This document shows, piece by piece, positions 31,999 to 39,467 of a stretch of DNA of 39,467 nt (position 1 is the first letter of the stretch; each line of letters opens with the position of its first letter). A model generated the notes under the pieces. The model had not been told where the DNA came from. It did not search any database and worked only from the letters and a program-made list of their open reading frames with translations. The position numbers and the translations under genes are program-made. The DNA lies in contig JACPNH010000019.1 of assembly GCA_016185565.1 (NCBI GenBank), positions 1-39,467 on the forward strand. The letters run 5' to 3'. Source of the DNA: Candidatus Woesearchaeota archaeon. GTDB lineage: Archaea > Nanobdellota > Nanobdellia > SCGC-AAA011-G17 > JAGVZF01.

Positions 31999-32637
31999 AT
32001 GCAAAAAAAGAGGACTGGAGCTAATTTTAAGAGTATCGTTAAAGAAGAGAAAATAATTGAAGACCTTGAAAGAGCACAATTGAAAAAACTGGGCAAGGAA
32101 GATAGAAGGCTTAATCGTCTTGAGAAAGAAGAAGAAAAACTTGAAAGATTGACAAAGAAAGAGCTTCAAGAGTTGGAGGAATTAAAGCAGCTGGAAGAGG
32201 AAATTAAAAAAAGCGTGAAGGAAAGCCCCTTGAAAAGAATAACTACAAAAGATATGGCTCGAGGCTTGGTTGGGAGCTTTTTTGGTATAGTTGCTCATTT
32301 TGCATTTGCTAAAGGTGTAGAATTTACAGAACAACCTTCTTTTACTATGGTGAGAGCTACAATTTTATTTATTATATCCATAGGTATAGGGTTTATTTTT
32401 TTGTATGCAACTGGCTATAGAGAAATTAAAGATATGAAGCTCCTATCAATATTGCCCATAAGGTTGATAGTGATTTTCGGAATTTCTATGGTTTCAATCT
32501 TGGCTGTATTGTCTATCTATGGGATAATAAATTCGCATTCAACCTTTCAGGAAATATACAAGCAAGTAGCTGCGATCTCGCCATTAGCTATTATAGGTGC
32601 AGCGACAGCAGATTTGATTGGAAAGAAAAATGACTAG
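31999..32637 (+). CDS. Membrane protein with N-terminal coiled coil (possibly DUF2391-like)
   Basis: 212 aa. A highly charged helical segment (about 15-75, repeated K/E/L) precedes four hydrophobic segments (about 90-107, 115-136, 147-170, 184-205). The membrane part loosely resembles DUF2391 integral membrane proteins, but I cannot be certain. TATA-like CTTTATATAC lies about 25-30 nt upstream. The next gene's ATG overlaps its stop by 8 nt. Confidence 0.7.
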   Translation: MQKKRTGANFKSIVKEEKIIEDLERAQLKKLGKEDRRLNRLEKEEEKLERLTKKELQELEELKQLEEEIKKSVKESPLKRITTKDMARGLVGSFFGIVAHFAFAKGVEFTEQPSFTMVRATILFIISIGIGFIFLYATGYREIKDMKLLSILPIRLIVIFGISMVSILAVLSIYGIINSHSTFQEIYKQVAAISPLAIIGAATADLIGKKND

Positions 32638-33016
32638 AGAATTTTTATCCCAGATAATTGTAAAAAGGAAAACTTTTTTAGATGGTTTAGATAAAATGAT
32701 AGAAAATATTATTAAGGTTGCATCAGCGCGTCTTAAGGTAGAAATGTATTATACTAATGCATATGTAATAATCGATGCATTAATCGGTATAGATGAGGAC
32801 CTAGCCGGAGGATATAGAAATTCTAAAAAAGAGCTACAAGAAGAAAAGGCTTGTTTAATAGGATTAAGAGACCAAATAACAAACCTCAGGAGCTATGCGA
32901 AACATAGCGATGTTACAGATCCTGCCTTTTTTAGACTAGTTAATGCTCTGAATGCTAAGTTTAGTGAATTGCTTAAAATAAACTCTAAAGTTAACAATGT
33001 TTTAAGAATAAGATAA
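32630..33016 (+). CDS. Hypothetical helical protein
   Basis: 128 aa from the ATG at 32630, which overlaps the previous stop; a TTG at 32618 is less likely. Predicted all-helical, soluble, with heptad-like spacing of hydrophobics; no cysteine motif. Co-translated with the preceding membrane protein, so it may bind its cytoplasmic coiled coil. No family recognised. Confidence 0.7.
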   Translation: MTREFLSQIIVKRKTFLDGLDKMIENIIKVASARLKVEMYYTNAYVIIDALIGIDEDLAGGYRNSKKELQEEKACLIGLRDQITNLRSYAKHSDVTDPAFFRLVNALNAKFSELLKINSKVNNVLRIR

Positions 33017-33062
33017 GTTTTTAAAAAGGTTTATATATTAATTACAATTTAAGTCATAAAAG

Positions 33063-33488
33063 ATGGCCGAACTTATTATAATTCCTGCAATAATCATTGG
33101 TGCGCTGATTGGTTTTTATGAATTAATCTTAATACATAAAGATGAAAATTTTAGGGGAAGTCATTGGTTAACACATGGGTTGCACGCTGCTTTCTTTGCA
33201 GTCATATTTACATTTGCTTCTATGAATGTCGATTTTGTCAAGGAATTACTGCCTTTTCTTGATGCACTTGGCATATTTGGAAGCGCTTTAATGATTAGGC
33301 TTTTAATAGGAGTTTTAGCAGTATTTAAAATTCAAGCAGCCTCTGCAGTTGTGCGGGGCGGGGCTGGAGTGGCTGCTCGAGGATTAAGAGAACATTTTAT
33401 ACATACAGTTATAGTTGCTTCGTTAATAGTTTTAGTGCCTTATATTTATCCTTACATAGAGCCTTTATTTCCAGAATTCTTGAAATAA
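33063..33488 (+). CDS. Hypothetical membrane protein (four segments)
   Basis: 141 aa with four hydrophobic segments (about 3-22, 38-56, 68-88 and 111-133) and a short glycine-rich loop (VVRGGAGVAARG). TATA-like TTTATATATT lies about 30 nt before the ATG. Not recognised; its position beside other membrane/coiled-coil genes suggests a shared envelope role. Confidence 0.7.
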   Translation: MAELIIIPAIIIGALIGFYELILIHKDENFRGSHWLTHGLHAAFFAVIFTFASMNVDFVKELLPFLDALGIFGSALMIRLLIGVLAVFKIQAASAVVRGGAGVAARGLREHFIHTVIVASLIVLVPYIYPYIEPLFPEFLK

Positions 33489-33523
33489 AAAGATTTAATA
33501 TTTGGAGTTATTGATAAAAATTT

Positions 33524-34315
33524 ATGTTAACAGCAAAAGATTTAAAATTAATTCCGAAAAGCTTTGATGTCATAGGAGATATTTTAGTGTTTGCTGATTT
33601 TCCTAAAGAACTTATTAAAAAAGAAAAGAAAATAGGAAGTTATCTCCTTAAAAAATTAAAGAACGTAAAAGTAGTGACTAGAAAAACCAGGCATTTTTCT
33701 GGAGTTTATAGACTGCAAAAATTAAAAATAATGGCTGGTGAAGAGAGAAAAGAAACCTTGCATAAAGAGAATAACTGCATGTTTAAGTTAAATGTCGAAA
33801 CTTGTTATTTTAGCCCCAGACTAGGAAATGAAAGATTAAGAATTGCTAAGCAAGTAAAGAAAAATGAAAAAATTTTGGTTATGTTCAGCGGGGTAAGCGT
33901 ATATTCTATTATCCTTAGCAAGAAATCAAATGCCAGAGAAATTTATGATATAGAGATAAATCCTATTGCTAATAAATATGCAGAAGAGAATTTGGTTTTG
34001 AATAAAGTTAGGAATGTTAAGTTGATAAGAGGAGATGTAAGGAAAATAGTTCCAAAACTAAAAAAAAAGTTTGATAGGATAGTGATGCCATTGCCTAAAG
34101 GCGGAGAAGATTTTTTAGAGTTGGCATTAAATAAAATTAAAAAAAATGGCGTAATACATTTTTATGATTTTTTAAGGGAAGAAGAGATTCCAGAAACTGG
34201 AATAGAAAAAATCAAAAAAATGAAAAGGAAATTTAAAATTTTGAATGTTGTAAAATGTGGGCAGATTGCGCCTGAAAAGTATAGAGTTTGCTTTGATATA
34301 AAAATATTAAATTAA
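33524..34315 (+). CDS. trm5: tRNA (guanine37-N1)-methyltransferase Trm5
   Basis: Methylates G37 next to the anticodon, which prevents frameshifting. 263 aa class I SAM-dependent enzyme. The D2/D3 arrangement of archaeal Trm5 is seen: CYFSPRLGNERLRIAKQVKKNEKILVMFSGVSVYSI (SAM pocket), DIEINPIANKYAEENL, and VMPLPKGGEDFL in place of the usual NPPY-like catalytic loop, as Trm5 shows. The N-terminal D1 domain seems reduced. TATA-like box upstream is weak. Confidence 0.9.
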   Translation: MLTAKDLKLIPKSFDVIGDILVFADFPKELIKKEKKIGSYLLKKLKNVKVVTRKTRHFSGVYRLQKLKIMAGEERKETLHKENNCMFKLNVETCYFSPRLGNERLRIAKQVKKNEKILVMFSGVSVYSIILSKKSNAREIYDIEINPIANKYAEENLVLNKVRNVKLIRGDVRKIVPKLKKKFDRIVMPLPKGGEDFLELALNKIKKNGVIHFYDFLREEEIPETGIEKIKKMKRKFKILNVVKCGQIAPEKYRVCFDIKILN

Positions 34316-34329
34316 AAAATTAATTATAC

Positions 34330-35655
34330 TTATAATCCTAAACTAACAAGCTCTTTCTTTTTTATGAATACGGCGCTAGGAGTTTCACCGCCATGCCAGC
34401 TTATTCTAGGTCTAATTTTTACTGGATAAATTCTTTCGGAGTTGTCATCTAGTATTATGGCAGAGCCTTTTAAAGAAGGCAATTCGTTTAAATAGCGCTG
34501 TATATCTGCAACTAAATAACTTTGAGACATTGCATTTAGAGCTTCTATGTCTCTTTTTGCAGTTAATCTATGGCTTATTACAACATCGGTTTGGGTTATT
34601 ACATCTCTATGGATTTCTCCAGGTTGTTGCGTTGCAAGCACTAGTGAAATTCCCGGTTGTCTGCCCTCTCTTAATATTTGCACTAAAGCATCTGTAGCAG
34701 GTGTTTTTTTGTCGCGAGGCAGGAATTCATGACTTTCATCTAATAAAAACCAAACTAAAGGCATCTCTTTTTTATTTTCTTCATTTTCTGAAAATAGAAA
34801 ACTGCTTTTCTCTATATCTTTAAGCTCTTCTATTTTTCTTGCTTTTATTCTGTCACTTAATAATTTTCTTGAGATTATTGAAATTGCTATGCTCTTGATA
34901 TTAGTTGAGCCTGAAATATGAGTGTAGGCACTTAGGTCTAGTATAGAAACTTTCCCAGGCATTATTAAATCATTAATTTCCGTGCCATGTTTATCAAATA
35001 GACCCCAAGATTTAACTGCCTGAAATCTATTCTCTGCCGCATTTTTTGTGTTCTCATCTGGTTTTTTATCTTTTTGTATCTCCTTAATTATTTCATCTAT
35101 GCCATAAGTTTGATCTTGTAACTGTGATAAAGTACGTTCTATTAAAATTCCAATATTGCTAGTAATTTCCAAGTCAAATACGTTGCACCAATCTTCTGCA
35201 TTTAACTCGGAGGTTTTTATAGTAAATGGTATGTCTACAGGTATTCCATATTTTTTGTAATTTTTAAAGTAACCAGACGGAGCGTAGATTGTTACATTAA
35301 ATGTATCTGGTTTAAGATTCCATTCATTTAGCAGATCTTCCTCTCTTTTATTTGGGTATTTCATAGTCCAAAAAATTCCCATTGTGTCAAACATTACAAT
35401 AGATAGTTGTTGGGAAATTTCTTTTGGCAATTTTAACATTTCTTCTGCTAGAACCGAGATTGTCGTGCTTTTTCCCGAACCCCTCTTTCCAGAAACTAAG
35501 ATTACATGAGGTCTTGCAACATCTATCAGAATCCTATTGCTTAAAGAAGTAGTTTGGCCCATTTTTACATAGTGCTTGCCCATGTAAACGAGGCCCTTGT
35601 CACCCAACTTTTTTTTGTCGGATTCGTCTCTGCCGATTATAATATCATTAGTCAT
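34330..35655 (-). CDS. HerA/FtsK-superfamily ATPase (DUF87-like)
   Basis: 441 aa. Walker A GKRGSGKST (56-64), Walker B FLLDESHEF (303-311, D306 and E307), and LREGRQPGISLVLATQQP carrying the arginine and sensor region. These are the features of HerA-type hexameric DNA translocases; true HerA works with the NurA nuclease in end resection, but the N-terminal HAS-barrel seems short and no nurA is adjacent. Divergent from the PpiC gene, sharing a TATA region. Confidence 0.88.
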   Translation of the reverse strand: MTNDIIIGRDESDKKKLGDKGLVYMGKHYVKMGQTTSLSNRILIDVARPHVILVSGKRGSGKSTTISVLAEEMLKLPKEISQQLSIVMFDTMGIFWTMKYPNKREEDLLNEWNLKPDTFNVTIYAPSGYFKNYKKYGIPVDIPFTIKTSELNAEDWCNVFDLEITSNIGILIERTLSQLQDQTYGIDEIIKEIQKDKKPDENTKNAAENRFQAVKSWGLFDKHGTEINDLIMPGKVSILDLSAYTHISGSTNIKSIAISIISRKLLSDRIKARKIEELKDIEKSSFLFSENEENKKEMPLVWFLLDESHEFLPRDKKTPATDALVQILREGRQPGISLVLATQQPGEIHRDVITQTDVVISHRLTAKRDIEALNAMSQSYLVADIQRYLNELPSLKGSAIILDDNSERIYPVKIRPRISWHGGETPSAVFIKKKELVSLGL

Positions 35656-35671
35656 TCAATTAAACCATACT

Positions 35672-35679
35672 TTTATAAA
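35672..35679. promoter_or_regulatory. Shared bidirectional TATA box
   Basis: One TTTATAAA, identical on both strands, lies about 25 nt before the + start codon at 35701 and about 21 nt before the - start codon at 35655. It is the only good TATA box in the 45-nt gap, so it probably serves both genes. Confidence 0.5.
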
Positions 35680-35700
35680 TTTATATCTTTTTCTCTTTTT

Positions 35701-36726
35701 ATGGAAGAGCCTACAACTAATCAAATCCAGGTTAAGAAGAAAATAAAATGGAATAGAGTTGTAATAGTTTCTTTGGTTATCATTGTTTTAATCTTGCTTG
35801 TTCCTATGGATTCTGGAAGTTTCGGTAAAAAAATATTAGATAGCATTACAGGCAATGTGGTTGGAAGCGATATTTTGGCTGTAGTTGATAGCGATAAGAT
35901 TACTAAAAAAGAACTAGACAAGGAATTTAATGCATTAAGCCCGCAGCTGAAGCAATTATACACAAATGAATTGCTATTGAGAGAATTAATAGATGAAAAA
36001 TTGATACTTGCAGAAGCAAAAAAGCAGAATATGGAAGTCGCTGATGAAGAGCTTGATAATGTTTTAAATGCCGCTAAACAAAATTTTCCTCCAGGGGTAA
36101 CATTAGAACAATTAGCAGAAACTCAAGGTTTTACTTTAAATGAATTTAAAGAAAAGATAAGAAATCAGATTTTAGTAAAAAAATTTATGGATAAAAATGT
36201 TATGGTCAGAACTATTGGAGAAAAACAGGCAAAAGAATTCTTTGATTTAAATAAAGACACATTAAAAAATCCAGAAATGGTGAACACGAGCCATATTTTA
36301 GTTGCTACAAAAGAAGAAGCAGACACTATACTAAAAGAGCTAAAGAATGGTGAGAGATTTGAGGATATTGCTAGAGAAAGGTCATTAGATCCGGGTTCTA
36401 AGGATAATGGGGGAAATTTGGGATATTTTCCGAAAGGGACTTTGGTCAAGGAATATGAGGATGTTGCTTTTAGTTTAAACATTAGGCAAATATCAAATCC
36501 TGTAAAAAGTCAATTTGGCTATCATCTAATAAGGATAGAAGCTAAAAAAGAGGCGTCTGAAGCTAAATTTGAAGACATAAAACAGCAAATAATAGAATAT
36601 CTACAAAAACAAGAAGACCAACAAGAGCTTAAAAATTTTAGAGATGCTTTATTCATCCAAGCCTTGGATACAGGAAGAGTTGAAATTTTCTATGAAGAAG
36701 ACAAAAATTTAAGTTCTGAGAAATAA
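35701..36726 (+). CDS. PpiC/SurA-type peptidyl-prolyl isomerase, membrane-anchored
   Basis: 341 aa from the ATG at 35701. One N-terminal membrane anchor (about 18-36), a SurA-like chaperone helical domain (about 55-170), and a parvulin/PpiC domain (194-282: NTSHILVATKEEA, RERSLDPGSKDNGGNLGYFPKG, VKSQFGYHLIRI). A helical tail follows. It probably folds exported proteins on the outer face of the membrane. The downstream htpX may share a quality-control role. Confidence 0.93.
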   Translation: MEEPTTNQIQVKKKIKWNRVVIVSLVIIVLILLVPMDSGSFGKKILDSITGNVVGSDILAVVDSDKITKKELDKEFNALSPQLKQLYTNELLLRELIDEKLILAEAKKQNMEVADEELDNVLNAAKQNFPPGVTLEQLAETQGFTLNEFKEKIRNQILVKKFMDKNVMVRTIGEKQAKEFFDLNKDTLKNPEMVNTSHILVATKEEADTILKELKNGERFEDIARERSLDPGSKDNGGNLGYFPKGTLVKEYEDVAFSLNIRQISNPVKSQFGYHLIRIEAKKEASEAKFEDIKQQIIEYLQKQEDQQELKNFRDALFIQALDTGRVEIFYEEDKNLSSEK

Positions 36727-36776
36727 ATTCATAAAATTTATAAATCTAGTTTTGTTAAGTTATTGCATACTAGGAA

Positions 36777-37616
36777 ATGATGAATCAGCTAAAAACCGTA
36801 TTATTAATGAGCGTATTAAGTGTAATTTTATTAGCTATAGGACTTTTAATTGGCGGAAAAACCGGATTAACAATAGCTTTGGTATTTGCTATTATAATCA
36901 ACTTTTTGACTTATTGGTTTAGTGCAAAGATAGCATTGTTTATTTATGGAGCTAAAGAGGCTGATAAAAAGAAGTATTCAAGATTATATGAATCGGTTAA
37001 GGGAGTAGCTTTTAAATTCGGAATTCCTACACCAAAAGTGTATATTATAAGTAAGGAATATGCAAATGCATTTGCAACTGGGCGAGGACCTAAAAATTCT
37101 TATGTTGCTTTTACAGACGGCATTTTGAAATTGCTTACCGAAGACGAATTAAAAGGAGTTATTGCCCATGAATTAAGCCATATAAAAAATAGAGATGTTT
37201 TAATTGCGACAATAGCTGCCGTAATAGCAAGTGCAATCTCTTATATAGCCACCATTGGAAGATTTGGATTAATTTTTGGAGGCAACAGAGATGAAAATAA
37301 TGGGAATATAATAGGCATGCTTTTATTATTACTTTTAATACCATTTATTGCAATGATTATACAATTGGCAATATCAAGAAATAGGGAATATTTGGCTGAT
37401 GCTACTGGGGCCAGAACATTAAGAGAATCTAAGGGATTAGCTAATGCTTTATTAAAATTAGAAAATGCCGATAAATCTGGATTTCGTGGAAATAGTGCAG
37501 GAGCTTCTTTGTTTATAGTAAACCCATTATCTGGACAAGCGTTTATAAATTTGCTTTCTACACATCCCCCATTAAAATACAGGGTAGAAAAATTGAATTC
37601 TATGAAACTCAATTAA
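36777..37616 (+). CDS. htpX: HtpX-like M48 membrane zinc metalloprotease (second copy)
   Basis: 279 aa. Two N-terminal membrane segments (about 6-26 and 30-56), HELSH at 131-135 with the catalytic glutamate, two later hydrophobic segments and REYLADATGA with the third zinc ligand. It resembles the copy at 4834-5733 but lacks a LemA partner and lies after the PpiC gene, 50 nt away, with TATA-like TTTATAAAT about 35 nt upstream. Paralogues may act on different membrane clients. Confidence 0.95.
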   Translation: MMNQLKTVLLMSVLSVILLAIGLLIGGKTGLTIALVFAIIINFLTYWFSAKIALFIYGAKEADKKKYSRLYESVKGVAFKFGIPTPKVYIISKEYANAFATGRGPKNSYVAFTDGILKLLTEDELKGVIAHELSHIKNRDVLIATIAAVIASAISYIATIGRFGLIFGGNRDENNGNIIGMLLLLLLIPFIAMIIQLAISRNREYLADATGARTLRESKGLANALLKLENADKSGFRGNSAGASLFIVNPLSGQAFINLLSTHPPLKYRVEKLNSMKLN

Positions 37617-37645
37617 GGTTATATAAACTCAATAAAGGTAATTGC

Positions 37646-38449
37646 TTAATAAATAGTAATTGACAATTCTTGTAAGTTTTGCAAGTAAAGAGAAGATGTT
37701 AATGTTATAGTGCATTTTATTTCTTTAGGCGAAACTGGCTGAGTTATGTTTACAGAGAACTTGTAAAGAACAAAATTTTTTGGATTTATCCTGCTATTTA
37801 TACCATCTACTTTATCTAAGCCTTCATCAAAATAATCCTTGAATATAGTGCCTAAATAATTGTCATTGTCTGTAACAGCTATTTTTGTTGTGTCTATGCG
37901 ACAATTAAATAAAGATGTTATTGTATCGGATGTTCTTTCTCCTACATTTGTTATGTATGTTTGAACTGAAGATGCTCCCTTGATACGGAATTGGTTAGCA
38001 CTAGTTTGTTCACAGTTTGTATCTGAACAGGTAAATGAAAATAGATCATTGGTTTTGGTTTCTTTTGTTTTGTGGATTATTAGGTTAGGTGGGCAATTTA
38101 ATCCACAGTCTCTTCCGCATTTTGTTTCATAAGTTGTAAGGTTGCATGCATATTCATCAAGCTCACATTTTTTATTTCCACAACAATTTGCCTTTGTTTC
38201 ATACACGCATGTATTAGTAGTAGGGTTAAATGAGTCTATAGTGCATTCATTTACATCATCACAATTCTTAGTGATATTCTTTACTTGGCAAAACTCGGTG
38301 TTTTCACAGTCAGAACAAGCACAGCTCTCTGTTTTGTCACAGATACCATCTCCGCATATGGTTTTTTCTTCGATATTATTGCAAGCGCTTATAAATAAAA
38401 TACCAAAAATTAGCAAAGCTAATGCCCATTTCGCTTTTTTCATTATCAA
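37646..38449 (-). CDS. Cysteine-rich lipoprotein
   Basis: About 267 aa (or 265 from the second ATG). Signal peptide with lipobox FISAC (cysteine near 22). The mature N-terminal third has dense cysteines in small repeat-like units (CGDGICDKTESCACSDCE; CCGNKKCELDEYACN; KCGRDCGLNCP), as in metazoan- or bacterial-type EGF/disulfide-rich modules. The C-terminal part is beta-rich. It must be exported and oxidised; its ligand is unknown. Confidence 0.82.
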   Translation of the reverse strand: MIMKKAKWALALLIFGILFISACNNIEEKTICGDGICDKTESCACSDCENTEFCQVKNITKNCDDVNECTIDSFNPTTNTCVYETKANCCGNKKCELDEYACNLTTYETKCGRDCGLNCPPNLIIHKTKETKTNDLFSFTCSDTNCEQTSANQFRIKGASSVQTYITNVGERTSDTITSLFNCRIDTTKIAVTDNDNYLGTIFKDYFDEGLDKVDGINSRINPKNFVLYKFSVNITQPVSPKEIKCTITLTSSLYLQNLQELSITIY

Positions 38450-38493
38450 AATGAATAATTCCTGGTATTTAAAATTTTCTTATTTAAAATGAG

Positions 38494-38567
38494 TGAGGAT
38501 GCCAGGATTTGAACCTGGGTCTTCTGGTCCCAAACCAGAAAGGATAGCCAAGCTACCCCACATCCCC
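38494..38567 (-). tRNA. tRNA-Pro(TGG), no intron
   Basis: Minus strand. Acceptor GGGGATG/CATCCTC, D stem GGGT/ATCC, anticodon stem TCTGG/CCAGA around TTTGGGA (anticodon TGG), T stem CCAGG/CCTGG with loop TTCAAAT, A73. Uninterrupted, 74 nt. TATA-like ATTTATAAA lies about 25-34 nt upstream, near 38592-38601. Confidence 0.95.
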
Positions 38568-38633
38568 ATTTAGAAAAGATTCGTGATTAAATATTTATAA
38601 AACTTTTCAAAAAAAGAAATAACTGAAAGTTGA

Positions 38634-39374
38634 TTACTTTTTCTTTTCTTCTTTCTTTTCAGGAGCTTTGGCAACAGTCTCTTTACTTTCTTTACCTTTT
38701 TCTTTTGGAGCAACGGCTTCTTTTGTTTCTTTTCCAAGCTCAGTTTCTTGAGCAATAACTTTCTCTTCTTTGACTTCTTCTTTAGCTGCTGCTTCTTTGG
38801 CCATTCTCTCGAGTTCTTTTTGTATCTTCTCTTGGACTTCTTTAAGTTGTTTTTCGAGAATACTTTTCTTTTCCTCTGAAACATCTGTTTTTATATTTTT
38901 TATTAGATCGTCATAAATGCCTTGATCTATATCTTTATTTACTTCAATAGCAGTTTTTCCTTCCACTAAGACCCCAATTGAATGACAGCTTCCTATAACA
39001 TTTTTAACAGCAGATTTCATGCTATTAACATGCATACTATCAAATTTCATTTTGGCAATTTTAATAACATGCTCTATGGCAAGATTTCCAATTTTATCTT
39101 TATTTGGCATGCCGGATCCTTTTTGAGCGTTTATTTCTTTCTTTATTAGTTCTGATACAGGAGGAGTTCCAATCTCTAGTTCAATGTCTTTTGTTTTTGT
39201 GTCTATTATAACTTTAACTGGTAGTTTCATGCCATCAAAGTCAAGAGTTTTCTCATTGATTTTCTTTATTACTGTAGGTATATCTACTCTTAAAGGACCT
39301 AATGCTTGGCTAAGGGAGGCGTTAGGAACTGCTTTTCCGCCCTCAATCATTAAATCAATTTTCTCCTTGCTCAT
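38634..39374 (-). CDS. rpl11: Large-subunit ribosomal protein uL11 with long charged tail
   Basis: 246 aa against about 160 for typical archaeal uL11. The core (1-165) shows GGKAVPNASLSQALGPLRVDI, INEKTLDFDGMKLPVKVIID, EIGTPPVSELIKKE and IGSCHSIGVLVEGK, so the call is firm. Residues 166-246 are a Lys/Glu/Ala-rich extension, likely disordered. GGAGG at 39381-39385 (minus strand) lies 6 nt before the ATG. Follows the Spt5 gene, overlapping it by 20 nt. Confidence 0.95.
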   Translation of the reverse strand: MSKEKIDLMIEGGKAVPNASLSQALGPLRVDIPTVIKKINEKTLDFDGMKLPVKVIIDTKTKDIELEIGTPPVSELIKKEINAQKGSGMPNKDKIGNLAIEHVIKIAKMKFDSMHVNSMKSAVKNVIGSCHSIGVLVEGKTAIEVNKDIDQGIYDDLIKNIKTDVSEEKKSILEKQLKEVQEKIQKELERMAKEAAAKEEVKEEKVIAQETELGKETKEAVAPKEKGKESKETVAKAPEKKEEKKK

Positions 39375-39467
39375 TACTTTCCTCCGGCTCTGATTCGCGC
39401 CTTATAACCTTTACTGAATCTATCTTAACTGTTATTGGGATTGGAACAGCTGCTTCAAGCAATTCAA
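39355..39467 (-). CDS. spt5: Spt5/NusG C-terminal fragment (continues beyond window)
   Basis: The last 37 codons of a gene entering from the right edge: ELLEAAVPIPITVKIDSVKVIRR matches the end of archaeal Spt5 (NusG homologue), the elongation factor that pairs with Spt4. The stop TGA (39355-39357) lies inside uL11, giving a 20-nt overlap. Spt5 followed by uL11 is the conserved archaeal order. Confidence 0.85.
   Translation of the reverse strand, partial: ELLEAAVPIPITVKIDSVKVIRRESEPEESNEQGEN

Noticed and set aside
37159-37344. Antisense open frame within the second htpX
   Set aside because: Shadow of the coding strand; lies across the conserved protease motif.
38570-38884. Lysine-rich open frame overlapping the uL11 tail in another frame
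   Set aside because: Arises from the repetitive Lys/Glu codons of the tail; no start signal.

Overview
This A+T-rich window comes from an archaeon, most likely a small-genome DPANN lineage (Woesearchaeota/Pacearchaeota-like). The evidence is the set of archaeal information-processing genes (family B DNA polymerase and FEN-1 with C-terminal PCNA-binding peptides, topoisomerase VI, PriS-type primase, aIF1A, Dim2-like KH protein, deoxyhypusine synthase, Trm5, HerA-like ATPase, Spt5, and ribosomal proteins eL8, eS28, eL24, uS10, uL11). Many genes also have a TTTATAAA-like TATA box about 25 nt before the start codon, which suggests leaderless mRNAs, and the tRNA genes carry bulge-helix-bulge introns. 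The lineage call is inference.

Layout: 1-4825 (+) is a replication/translation block (nuclease-like fragment, polB, methionine aminopeptidase, aIF1A, KH protein). 4834-6861 (-) is a lemA-membrane protein-htpX operon. 6945-9615 (+) is top6B-top6A. 9607-13510 looks accessory: an Lrp-type regulator in an operon with a LAGLIDADG endonuclease, a small membrane protein, an NAD+ synthetase interrupted by an in-frame stop, and a C39-like cysteine protease-fold protein. 13792-14163 holds tRNA-Asn and a heavily interrupted tRNA-Ile. 14172-17518 holds a phosphatase-like gene and a split methionyl-tRNA synthetase operon. 17563-20820 contains tRNA-Gly, tRNA-Val and lineage-specific genes, including a catalytically dead C39-like protein and a membrane-anchored winged-helix protein. 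21045-22909 is a secreted/lipoprotein cluster with a probable frameshift. 23033-25727 holds a hydrolase, deoxyhypusine synthase, a tiny basic protein, a PriS-like primase and a DUF1858 protein. 25825-26220 holds initiator tRNA-Met and tRNA-Ser. 26355-30392 holds zinc-ribbon proteins, ribosomal proteins, an HTH/TIM-barrel-like pair and fen1. 30394-37616 holds membrane/coiled-coil proteins, trm5, a HerA-like ATPase, a PpiC protein and a second htpX. 37646-39467 holds a Cys-rich lipoprotein, tRNA-Pro, uL11 and the end of spt5.

The most striking feature is the tRNA set. Five of seven tRNA genes carry introns, eleven in total by my manual folding. tRNA-Ile(GAT) appears to have four, initiator tRNA-Met three (one in the T arm), tRNA-Ser two, and tRNA-Asn and tRNA-Val one each. 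Several introns share one blueprint: one nucleotide, a perfect hairpin (often with a TTAA loop), a 4-nt strand that pairs with the upstream exon, then AA at the 3' splice site. This implies a broad-specificity splicing endonuclease and possibly recent spread of a minimal intron family.

No CRISPR array, insertion sequence, rRNA or integrase was seen. No gene-free stretch exceeds 300 bases; the longest (13511-13791) holds only a doubtful small ORF and the tRNA-Asn promoter.
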